This document shows, one piece after another, positions 55,101 through 64,000 of a stretch of DNA of 64,000 nucleotides. Source of the stretch: Asterochloris sp. CNOR1 (lineage: Eukaryota; Chlorophyta; Trebouxiophyceae; Trebouxiales; Trebouxiaceae); NCBI GenBank assembly GCA_963969365.1, contig OZ017758.1:1550001-1614000 (forward strand), given 5' to 3'. Both the position numbers and the translations under genes were made by a program. Position 1 is the stretch's first letter. Every line of letters begins with the position of its first letter. The notes below the pieces were generated by a model. The model worked only from the letters and a program-made list of their open reading frames with translations, was not told the DNA's origin and searched no databases.

Positions 55101-56119
55101 AGTGCTGCTGAGGGTATGCAGCCCTCCTGTCTGCAGGCGAGCGCGCAGAGTACAGTCTCTTTGCAGCGGCGGTGCATGAGGTGGAAGTGAACATGCTGAC
55201 CGGCGAGCGCCGCATTCTGCGCGCCGACCTGCTGCAGGACGCCGGCGCCAGCATGAACCCCGCTGTTGACCTGGGCCAGGTGGGTGACAGCTGTTCATGA
55301 AAGTAGCCTGCCTGCCTCTGCTGCTGCCGTCTGTCGCAATAGCCTGGCTCATCAATCTGCAGCACACCACCTCTGCCTGCACGTGGTGGCGTAGGGCAGG
55401 GATTTGGGCAGCACCTGCTTGGCCCCTTCACATCTGGACACTGCCTAGGCAGTGATGATGCCAGGAGGCTGCAGTTAACTTGGCTGCTTTGGCAGCACAG
55501 TTGAGCCCCAGAGTGCTTCACCTGACTCAAGATCCATGCCTGCAGGTGGAGGGTGGCTATGTGTTTGGCTTGGGGATGATGCTGCAGGAGGAGGTCACCT
55601 ACACTGCTGATGGGCAGCCCACCTATGACAGTACATGGAACTACAAGCTGCCCACCTATGCCTGCATTCCCAGGGAGCTCAATGTGTCCTTCCTGCAGGA
55701 CTCTCCCAACAAGAAAGGGGTGAGTGGGCGTGCTGTCACACCTAGCGGCATGCTGAGGGCCGAGGACCTGACTTACTAGTGCACAGTGCAAGGTTGTGCA
55801 GCATGGGGCCTGTCCACTTGGCTTGGAGCTGCTGCCACCATCTGAGATGCTGCTGCAGATCTATAGCAGCAAGGCCACCGGTGAGCCGCCGCTGCTGCTG
55901 TCCCAGGGGATTTTGTCAGCCTTTGTAGCAGCAGTCGGGGCAGCACGCGAGAGCCTGAGAATTTGTGCTGTACCAATTGGCAAGCCCCACAATGGCCAGC
56001 GCTACACAACTGAGACAGAGGCTGCTGTGCAGCTGCTCTGCGCACCGACCACCCCTCAAAATGTAAAGGCAGCCATCGGCCCCTTCTCAGTGCGTTCTGC
56101 AATGCTTGGAAAGGCGTGA
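43173..56119 (+). CDS. AO: Aldehyde oxidase (molybdenum-cofactor hydroxylase of the xanthine dehydrogenase family)
   Basis: Oxidises aldehydes, passing electrons from molybdopterin through two [2Fe-2S] clusters to FAD. Many (roughly 25-30) short exons. The first, 43173-43286, starts MGAHSITFAVNG. Exon 43371-43443 holds the first cluster (CGEGGCGCC). The second cluster uses QCGFC (exon ending 43742) and CRCTGYRP (exon ending 44260). FAD-domain exons include 45510-45774 and 46025-46123 (SAATIGGNLVLAKR). The Mo domain runs from about 47.6 kb: KECSF-type sequence is not visible, but GGGFG near 49.91 kb, GVEMGQGLFTKVKQ near 52.97 kb and NGGVTAASTGSEA near 53.64 kb are. KATGEPPLLL (last exon, 55859-56119) carries the catalytic Glu. 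VRAPGEFEGS (near 51.68 kb) has the plant aldehyde oxidase form rather than the RGFGGPQ of xanthine dehydrogenase. It converges on MSH6, with 267 bases between stops. Confidence 0.85.
45829..45976 (+). repeat. 2 x 74-bp tandem repeat in an aldehyde oxidase intron
   Basis: Two adjacent diverged copies, 45829-45902 and 45903-45976. Each starts GCTGCCT, contains GGGCTGCAC, GGGCCAT or GGGGCCAT, and ends GCTGCTGCTGTACACTGCT. They lie in the intron between exons 45510-45774 and 46025-46123. Confidence 0.85.
47393..47455 (+). repeat. Duplicated exon end and donor in aldehyde oxidase
   Basis: The end of the exon reading ALAALLQQ, with its donor (TGCTGCAGCAGGTGAGCTG, 47395-47413), is repeated identically at 47437-47455, 42 bases downstream. 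Use of the second donor would add 14 codons, but the first 42-base unit has an in-frame TGA directly after the first donor. Confidence 0.85.
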
Positions 56120-56386
56120 TTCTCATGTTGAGTGGCATTTCAGCCTGCTGCTGGCACGCTCTGAAGCCCAAGGCTTCAGCTCAGCAGCTGTGTTCCATAT
56201 TGGCACCTGTCACCATGCCTTGGTCTATAACATGCGTGTGTCTCATGTTGTACATGTTCCTGAAGGTTGTGCAGCTTGTTACGTATCAAGCTGCACAACT
56301 GGCACATTCTTTTGTTTGCATTGCACCAGCAATGAGTCAGTTCTTTTGAGTGCAGACGTGATGATGAAATAATGGGAATTGTGTCC
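56120..56386. other. Convergent intergenic region
   Basis: The 267 bases between the aldehyde oxidase and MSH6 stop codons hold both 3' ends. No TGTAA is seen on either strand. Confidence 0.6.
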
Positions 56387-59300
56387 TCAAGCAGCGCCAC
56401 AACTCTTGATCTGGGCAACTGCTTTGGCAAGGTCTGAATGCACAACAGCCAGACTGTTGTTGTGCTCCCGCTCAAGGCTTGCCGAGAACTCAGCTGCGCG
56501 TTGTACTATGGCATCTGGCAGCCCTGCCAAGCGGGCCACATTTGTGCCATAGCTTTTGGGGCAGGCTCCCTCTGTCAGCTTGTAGAGAAAACAAATGTCT
56601 GGCACCTGCATTATTGGGAAGCGTAGGTGATTGGGCAGGCTGAGCTGCAGCAAGCGCGGAATGGCAGGCCCATGTTTGCAGCCCCAAGCAATGGAGCAAG
56701 CTGCTGTTTGCCACCTGAGACAATCAGGCGACACAATGCACGAGCGCTACATGAGAGACTGAAAGCTGACCTGGTCTGGCTGGCTGCTGGGTGCATCACG
56801 CACGGCGCAGGCCATGTGGCGGATGGACACTGCCGGGTCGTCAGCATGCACATCTGCCAGTCTGTGGAAATGGGTGGCAAACAGGCCCCTGCAGACACCG
56901 GCAGGCTGAGGCATTGCAGCAGGTGCCACAGGGCAGCCAGATAGCTGCAGAGTAGCAACAGCATACTTGGGCAGCAACATACGTTATGACACTGCCACCA
57001 GGCCTGAGGCATACAGCAATTTATCTGTACATGTTTGGTTGCAAACAGAGGCCTGGCACCGTCAGGCCCACTTGACTGAGCTGGCTGATAGGCCCACCTG
57101 CAGCCGACCCTGTGGGACAGGTGCTCCAAGACAGCTGCAGCGATGGCCACCCCATCAGTGGTGGCTGTGCCCCTGCCAAGCTCGTCCAGCACCACCAGGC
57201 TGGCGGGGGTGGCCCTGTTGAGAGCTGCAGCCGTCTCACTGAACTCCACGTAGGCCGTGGACATGCCACTCATGATAGCGTCCTGCAGCAGCATGCACAG
57301 GCGAAAGGACTCAGCAGCCAACGTGGGGCCAGATCCTTCAGCTGTCCATTAGCTACCAGACTGCAGCTCTGCACAGCACATGAGAGAAGCCTTGCAGCAC
57401 TGTAGGTGGCTCGTCTGTGCAGATGTGCGCACACCTGCGCCTGCACAGCAGAGCTCACAGGGGCATCCTGCTGCAGTGGGTGGCAGGTTCCTTCAGCTAC
57501 CAGATGACACAGGGTCTGCACGTCTTGACAGCTGACGTCTGCTTTGCAGAGCACGTGATGGCATCCTGCAGCAGTGTAGTAAAGCGGTCACTCAGGTGCC
57601 AGGCTGACATCAATGCAGATATGTGGGCAGCGCGGAGCTGCCTTGCAGTCAACTCGATGGCATCCTACAGCGCAGAGCAGCACTGCCTTCCCGTCGCCAG
57701 GGCCTTCGCGATGCAGATATGAGCCGTCTACAGCTGCGCCATGGAGCACATAGCAGGAGCCTGAGGCTCATTTGAGACAGACTGCTCGAGCTCCCAGGCC
57801 ACAAATGGCACAGCAGCCCAGTACAACGATACACCGCAGGCAGCTGCCTGCGCAGTGCTCATCTGGCCGACAATGGCCGCTTGGAGAAGCTGCAGAGGCC
57901 AAAATAGCTCCTCTGGCCCAAAATTCACCTTGGCTCCCATCCGCACAAATGCTGCATCCACAGGGCTCAGCGTCAGGCTCTCCGCCGGCACCCAGGCCCC
58001 CACCTGGGCCATCACGGCCGCCAGGCATACCTGCACCAAGAGACTGGCGCCTTGGAGAGCCTGTCTGACTGTCATGACCCCAAACCTGGGCAGCAGCTTG
58101 GCAGGCAGCAAGCAGCAGCTCCAGTCTGTGGTGGGCAAGCCCCTGGCGGCATTGCTCACACCTTGTAGCCACCGCAGCTGCAGAAGCGTGCAGACAGGAG
58201 CGGGGCAGGTGTATCGCCGTGGACAACGGCATCATGCAGCACCTGCCTGAACTGGAGACACAGGCTCTTTCGTTGTGGCGTAACCCCTGACAGCAGCCAA
58301 AGCTTCTGTCTGTGTGGCGGTGCCCCAAACCCACCTGACGCATGAGGGTGCTCTTGCCTCCCATGTTGGGCCCTGTCAGCACGATGAAGGGGGCACTGTC
58401 CCCGCCTAGGTGCACCGTGTTGGGCACAAATGTTCCGGAATGTAGCCCTGCGCCAGCAGCAGGGTGGCGCAGCCCGACAGCGCTGAACACCTGCAAGACA
58501 CAGCCGCTATGTGGCTGCAGGAGGCAGAGGCAGCACACGACATGGAGTCAGCACTCTGGACCTGCCTACCACATCTTTGTGTCAGGTCTGCACTGCCCTG
58601 CACGTTGAGACATTCTACCAGGGCAAGGCCACCAATCTGCACAGCCTGCACATGCACTAGCAGCAGCTTGCTATGTGCACAGCAGGTGTCAATGCAAGAC
58701 TGGCGCCTCAGTCGACATGCGTGCAGGGGTTACCTGACGCTGACCAGCAGTAGGCTCCACAAAGACTGGTCGGCAGAGAGGACCGCCGTCGGTACCAAAC
58801 TGAGCAGCTGATGCCAAAGACATCAGGGCGTCTATCTGAGCCAGGGCATCTACTGCTGCTGTCCAAAGGTCAGCCTGGCTGGCAAAGCGCCGAAGTAGAC
58901 TCTGCAGTGGCGCAGCATGCGGCTCAGCATCTGGCAGAGCAGCAGCCAGATGTTGCTGGAAGATGTAGCATGCAGGAATGTGCGCATTCTGTATGTTATG
59001 CTGTCAAGCTCTCAGTGCCGGTACATGATTGCCAGACATGGGTCCCATGTACTAGCTGTTGCAAAGCTAGCCAGGAACAGCCACAGCTGCTCAGGACTGC
59101 AGCATGCATTCCAGTGCTTACAATGGGTGCAGCTGGAGGCACTTGAGCGCAAGGCCTGCTAGGAGCGCCTGTCATTGCTCCTGTGGCAGCCTAGGACTTG
59201 CAGATCGCCTGACAGAGCTGCCTCCTGGACCCCCTCGGCATTTTCGTGGACTGCCTCTGTGGCTTCCAAACACAGACCCTCACAGACAGTCACAAGCAGC

Positions 59301-62300
59301 TGAAACAAGGATCCCCCGCCTGCAAGCTGCCTGACGGAGCTGGCCCCTGGCTGGCAGCACGGATTGTGAGCCCTTGATAGTCACCTAAGAAGGGGAACAC
59401 TCACCTGCAGGATGCCTGACAGAGCTGCCTCGCGGACCTCCTGGGCCGCTGCGTGGGCTGCCACCAGCTCCCTCAAGGGGGGGCTCATGTACCGCCGGTA
59501 CCCTTTCTTCTGGCTGGCCAGCTCAAAGCTGGAGGGCACTTTCTTCAGCAGGGACTGCAGCCACAGCAGTGCATGTTGCAAAAGGGTGGTCTTGACTAAA
59601 ACAGTGACGCGTTTTGGAGCCTCACATGCACAGTGACTTGGAGCTGACAGCATGCTGTGATGCTGTACTGCACAGAGGTCCTGGCAAGACAGCTTGCTGC
59701 TTTTGCGGAGAGGTGCACTGCAGTCTCGCATGGCAGGTGGCTCCCATAGGCCATAACAGCGGCTCACATGCTCAGTCAGCCCTTGGATTCAGCGCCTCCA
59801 TAAAAGGAGCTCTGCTCCACATATTTGACTCCCGCCTCTCATGCATGATGGAACCAGTGCGTCCCCAGCTCAGTCAGACTCCTTGTCCCAGCCCTGTCCT
59901 CACCTCCGGTACTTCCAGCAGAAAGGGGTCCTTGTTCAATGAGACATAGGACACCTCAGCACCAGCGCCCAGCTGACGGCGTACATCCTTCAGGTAGGCC
60001 TGCAAATTTGCAAGGGCCTGCTCCAGCCCCTCCTCTGCCTCATCAAAGGCGCTGTCCACACCCTGCAGGCAGAGGCATCATGCTGTGTGGTGGGGCATCT
60101 TAAGAATGGCGCAACATCTCTTACAGCTGCAGCAGCATTGCAGGACAGCTGCTGCAGGTCTGATGGCTGCTACCCCCTCCTCTGCCGTAATGAGGTGCTG
60201 TCCACATCCAACACCGTGCTGAGTGGTTGGACGCAGCAACACAGGTATGCAGCTGGGGGCCTACAGACCACACTGACTGCTTGCACTACGTTACCGAGTG
60301 GAGGCCCTCAGTCAGGAGTTGCATGGGACTGCTGGACTGCTCCAGTCCCAGGCGGGGGCCACAGCTGGCAGCCCATGCCCTTCTCTGCATGAAGAGACAA
60401 TGGAACCCCCTGTGACCCAGCAGGCCCAGCCGCGCCCATCCCCCTGCCCACCTTGGCAGGCACCACACGGCCGGTGCTGGCGGCCTCTCTCCAGTCAGTG
60501 GCCTGCTCAAGCTCCGCCAGGGGCTGCGCAAGGTCTGGAAACATTTGCCCCTGGGTGAGCAGTCGGCGCAGCAGGGTGCTGGCCAGGGTCTGCAGGTGGG
60601 GCTCAAAGCTGCGCACTGCATCGTCCAGCGCCTGCACAGGGGCAGTGCACTGATCTTGTTGAGGGCGGTAGATAGGTAGTAGCCCCACATTGGCGGCCCC
60701 CTCTCCAGAGAAGCCAGCAAAGCAAGGGAGTCCTGCCTGGCAGATGCAGGGTGCAAGCCGCACAGCAGCGACAGGGAAAGCCCTGCAGCCCCTGCTGAAG
60801 GCGCCCCTTGAGCAAGCAGTGCAGCCTGCCATGCGCTGTGGCCTCAGCAACAGACTGTCGTGCCGCCGCCATGTAAAACCAGCAGCTGACTGTGCACAGC
60901 CACCATCGGCATGTATGATGTGATGTAGAGGAGCCACCTGACGATCGGTGCGTGTCACCACCAGCTTGTTGTGAGCCTGGTGGGCTCTGCATGAAGGGCG
61001 TTGAAGTCAGCCCGTTTCTCCATGGTATGTCCCTTTAAGGCCTTGGCAAACTGCATCACCCTTAGTGCAGACCCTCCACTGCTAGCTGGTGAGGCTCCTA
61101 CCAGTTAACCATGCAGACACCTGACAGTGAGCTGAGTGATCCTCACCTGCAGACCCTCCACTGCTAGGTGGTCCTGCTCATACCAGTTCTCCCTGCAGGC
61201 TCCTGATGCCTGCATTTGGCCCCAGACTGGGCTGCACGATTCTCACCTGCAGACCCCTGAGCGCTGCAATCAGGGCATTGACATTGCGGCGGCTGTTGTC
61301 CTCATACAGCACCACATGCGCCTGATCACGCCCCATGCCGCCCCCCAGGCCTGTCGCGTGAAGGCGAGCCAGGGAACGCTCCAAGTCCCCACAGCCTGCA
61401 GAAGTGACACCGTCTCAGGGCTGAAGGGCGTGAACAGCAGGCAAGCTGGGTCTTGGGGGATGCTGCAGCCCTGCATGGGCCACCACCACAACAGGTTGGG
61501 CAGATGGGAGTGAGTAGGGACTTCTTCGCATTGTTGGGTCGCTGCCCAGGCCCCTGAAGCCTGCAGAAGCAGCTGTGGAGCAGAGTTGGGCCGGTGGGAT
61601 GTGGCACTAGAGGTGCAGCCAGCATCACAGGAGGCTCGCTGGCACCACCCTCAGGTACAAGTCGGGCAGATGACCAAAGGCAAGCCCAAACAGCTCACTA
61701 CAGAAGCTGCATCAACCTCCAGACAGCGCATAGCTCACGCCATCAGGGTATCCTCCGATGAGCGTTACCTGCAAAGGTCTTGCGTGCAGAACCAATTGCA
61801 TCTGCCAGGTCTGGGCCCATCAGGTCTGCGACAGCATCCTGGCGAGCCCTGATGGCATGGATGTGTGCCAAGGGGCGGCACAGCCACGTGCTCAGGCGCC
61901 GCTTCCCTGCAGGCCGGGCTGCAATGTTACGCTGTCTACAATTTTGTGAGAAGTCGTGTGCTTGTAAAAGACAGAGACGCTGGTGCAGCCACAATGTCAG
62001 GCAGTGGTGCCTCAGGGCAGGCTACATGGTCAAGCTCCTCAAAGCCATGACTGAGCCTCGTGGCTACCCGCTGCCATGTGTTTGCTGCTTTCCCGCATAC
62101 CTGGTTCCAGACTTTTGCTCGCAGAGAACGGCCTCCAGCCGTTATCATGCACACCTGTGGCACGTGAATCCTTGACGCATTAGCCTGTATTTGTGTTTCA
62201 GATGGATCCCATGACAGAGCCTGACCTGCAGGCGTGCTGCAGTGGTCCAGTGCAGCCATCAGTGTCCCACTGCGCCCGCCCTCAGTGCTTTCCAGGACCT

Positions 62301-64000
62301 GCACACCACACAAAACATGCTGAGCACCTGCAGCACATGGCACACCAGGCCTGCTGCATATGCATGGCTGCGTAGTCCTTGCCTTCCTGGTCACCAGGAT
62401 CAGGAGAGAGAAGAGTGTGTGGCTCCTACATGCTACACCCCCTATCTCTGGTGGCAATTTGCCCGCACCAGCCTGCAAGCATTCTGAGACATACAACCTC
62501 CTGCTGCCATTGACAGAGGGCTGGCATTGTCCTGCTGCCTGGCCAGCAGCACAAGGACCGGCCTGACAATCATCTGGCTGACAGCTCTCACTGGTGTCTA
62601 TGACCAGCAGCAGCAAGTCACCCCACAGCAGAGTGCAACAAACCTCCAGGTTTTCCAGGGCAGCCCCATCCATGGCCATGAACTCGGGCCCCTGCTGTGC
62701 AGCTGACATGTCCTCAGCTGTGGCCATAGCTGCACCGAGGAGATCAGGGCAGCCTGGCAGCGCCTCCAGACGCTTCAGAGGCACCACAGACCTGTATGGC
62801 ACAACAAATGACTGCACCCTCGTCTTCAACAATGGGCTTGGTATCTGCTGTGTGTCATGAGGTAGGTTTGAAAGCAACAGCATTCAGCATCAGCTTGCTC
62901 AGCGGGCTGCTGCACACCATCGAATGGTGGACAGATGGGGCATCAGATATGATCTGAGCCTGGGACAGGGCACCTTGTGAGTGCACGAAAGGAAGCCTGC
63001 CTAGGTGGCAGGAGCTGCTACAGGGCATGTAGAGCAGGTGTATGCAAGGCTGAGGCAGACATATGTGCAAGCACATGCAGAAGGGAGGCCCCACCTGTCA
63101 AGGAGGAGCTGGCGCAGGTAGCTGATGCAGCCACCCAGCGCACACATCGCTGCTGAGCATGCTTCTCCTGCCTGAGTGACTGCCTGCAGCACAGAGGTGC
63201 AGAGCTGAGTCTGCAAACAGACAGAGAGCAGTTGCGCTTGCATGGCACAAGCATACACAGTCAGCCTGGGCTGCGCGGCCTCCACCATTGCACCAGGTCC
63301 CACGCACAGCACCAAGGGGTGCATCATGTTCCAAGGCTGCGGCATTCCTACACTGAGCATACCAGCCCAGATGCACCAGAAGGGTAGCTGGGCACAGCAG
63401 AAGGGCTCCATGACCAGGCACTAACCTGCAGCATGGCAGGCTACTTGCTGGCACTGTGCTTAGCCATGGTCTTGCAACTGTTTACCTTCAGGAAGCAGAC
63501 AGAGCGCCAACAGAACAGCTTACCTGCAACACCGCAAGTGATTTGCTGGTGTCCCGCTGACCCACCAGACCTGCCAAGAATTGCGTAGATATCAAGCTCG
63601 AAACCTGCAAAGCGACCCAGACAGTCACCTGCAGCACCGCTGGCCAGGTGCTGGTGTCCCGCTCATCCACCATTTCTGCATCCTCGCTGCCGCCAGCAGG
63701 CTCCGCAGAGCGCACAAAGTACCTGGAGCCAAACACAGTGGGGACTGCTGTCAAGTGCCCCTCTCTCAAGCATCTAAGATATGTTAAGGACCTCCCTGAG
63801 CTGCAAGTCTCACCAAGGTGTATCCAGCCCGACGGGATAAGATCCTGTTGGAGCAGCACTGCAGCTGGGACCCCGGGAAGGAGCCCTTCTGCCCTAGGGA
63901 CTCCAAGGGAGGCCATTCTTAGCACTGTGACTGCCACACCTCACCAAAACAGTCTGCCCGCATACAAGTACTGAATTGCATGCTCTGCGTCAGACATATG
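56387..64000 (-). CDS. MSH6: DNA mismatch repair protein MSH6 (5' end beyond the window)
   Basis: With MSH2 forms MutS-alpha, which recognises base mismatches. Exons (minus strand): 63722-63629, 63210-63095, 62791-62644, 62298-62226, 61906-61769, 61395-61247, 60631-60452, 60062-59904, 59554-59405, 58490-58335, 58030-57929, 57282-57098, 56888-56771, 56605-56387. Some short exons between 58.5 and 59.4 kb are not placed. [20 protein letters not shown]...[15 protein letters not shown] and the clamp segment [13 protein letters not shown] are MSH6-like. The ATPase has [10 protein letters not shown], Walker [23 protein letters not shown], the signature segment [15 protein letters not shown], Walker [13 protein letters not shown] and FATHFHRL. 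The C-terminus has [13 protein letters not shown]. The N-terminal region with the mismatch-binding Phe-x-Glu lies outside, so plant-type MSH7 cannot be fully excluded. Stop codon at 56387-56389. Confidence 0.86.
57270..57680 (-). repeat. Echoes of an MSH6 exon start
   Basis: The MSH6 exon starting at 57282 opens with CAG|GACGCTATCATG (DAIM). Within the upstream intron, CAG|GATGCCATCACG (DAIT) occurs near 57575 and AG|GATGCCATCGAG (DAIE) near 57668, with a GGCATCCTGCTGCAG fragment near 57462. They look like decayed copies of the exon start with its acceptor. Confidence 0.55.
59199..59415 (-). repeat. Echoes of an MSH6 exon end
   Basis: The exon ending at 59405 reads [11 protein letters not shown], then GTGAGT. 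In the intron beyond it, near 59245-59199, the minus strand reads [11 protein letters not shown], and near 59350-59315 a more degraded GPAPSGSLQ. Both keep the phase of the exon and have lost the GTGAGT donor. Confidence 0.65.
61066..61265 (-). repeat. Three copies of an MSH6 exon end and donor
   Basis: The exon ends LRGLQ|GTGAGA at 61247. TGCAGACCCTCCACTGCTAG on the plus strand is an echo of this end and occurs at 61148-61167, still preceded by a good donor (minus strand CTGCAG|GTGAGG), and at 61066-61085 without one. The two echoes are 82 bases apart and the sequence between them is also repeated. Confidence 0.75.
63523..63680 (-). repeat. Echo of an MSH6 exon end
   Basis: The exon ending at 63629 reads [12 protein letters not shown], then GTGACT. 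About 100 bases into the intron (about 63575-63523) the minus strand reads [12 protein letters not shown], then GTAAGC, in the same frame: a diverged copy of the exon end that keeps a usable donor. Confidence 0.75.

Noticed and set aside
43173-56119. Xanthine dehydrogenase
   Set aside because: The overall family fits, but RAPGEFEGS in place of RGFGGPQ points to aldehyde oxidase.
61936-62883. A 315-codon minus-strand open frame as a separate gene
   Set aside because: It merges two MSH6 exons (62791-62644 and 62298-62226) with intron sequence that happens to be open in this GC-rich DNA.
56387-64000. MSH2 or MSH3
   Set aside because: The [15 protein letters not shown] segment, [15 protein letters not shown] and the [15 protein letters not shown] segment match MSH6. 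MSH7 remains a minor alternative because the N-terminus is outside the window.

Overview
The window is nuclear DNA of a green alga, most likely a flagellate chlorophycean in the Chlamydomonas/Volvox/Haematococcus range. The evidence is a Chlamydomonas-type betaine lipid synthase with the methyltransferase half first, a ciliary microtubule-type repeat protein, a TGTAA polyadenylation signal, and very intron-rich genes with CTGCAG-rich acceptors. The species is inferred, not proven. All genes are split into many short exons, so I built the models from domain homology, GT/GC-AG splice sites and reading-frame continuity.

Layout. Positions 1-16228 hold the tail of a SAXO-HSP70 fusion gene (+), BTA1 (-, DGTS betaine lipid synthesis) and the 3' part of PEX6 (-, peroxisomal AAA ATPase). 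PEX6 is cut off by a run of exactly 200 N (16229-16428). Positions 16429-25165 hold an NAD(P)-binding epimerase-like gene (+) and the body of the SAXO-HSP70 fusion gene (+). From 25166 the sequence of 1-16228 returns as a second, near-identical copy ending at 41390: fusion gene tail, BTA1 copy 2 and PEX6 copy 2. PEX6 copy 2 is not interrupted by the gap and reaches its 5' end near 41.8 kb. After that come unique sequence with a few unassigned exon-like stretches, a complete molybdenum-cofactor aldehyde oxidase (+, 43173-56119), and convergently MSH6 (-, 56387 to beyond the right edge).

The largest structural feature is the 16.2 kb direct repeat with a period of about 25.165 kb. Copy 1 stops at the first base of the N gap. 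The arrangement fits two overlapping contigs from different haplotypes placed end to end without merging. A true tandem duplication remains possible. If the repeat is artificial, the real order is epimerase >, SAXO-HSP70 >, < BTA1, < PEX6, aldehyde oxidase >, < MSH6.

Two biological observations stand out. First, a ciliary SAXO/Mn-repeat protein is fused within one exon to an HSP70 substrate-binding domain that has no ATPase domain. Second, in at least five genes, introns contain decaying tandem copies of the edge of a neighbouring exon together with its splice site ('exon-edge echoes'). This suggests introns here grow by local tandem duplication of exon/intron junctions.
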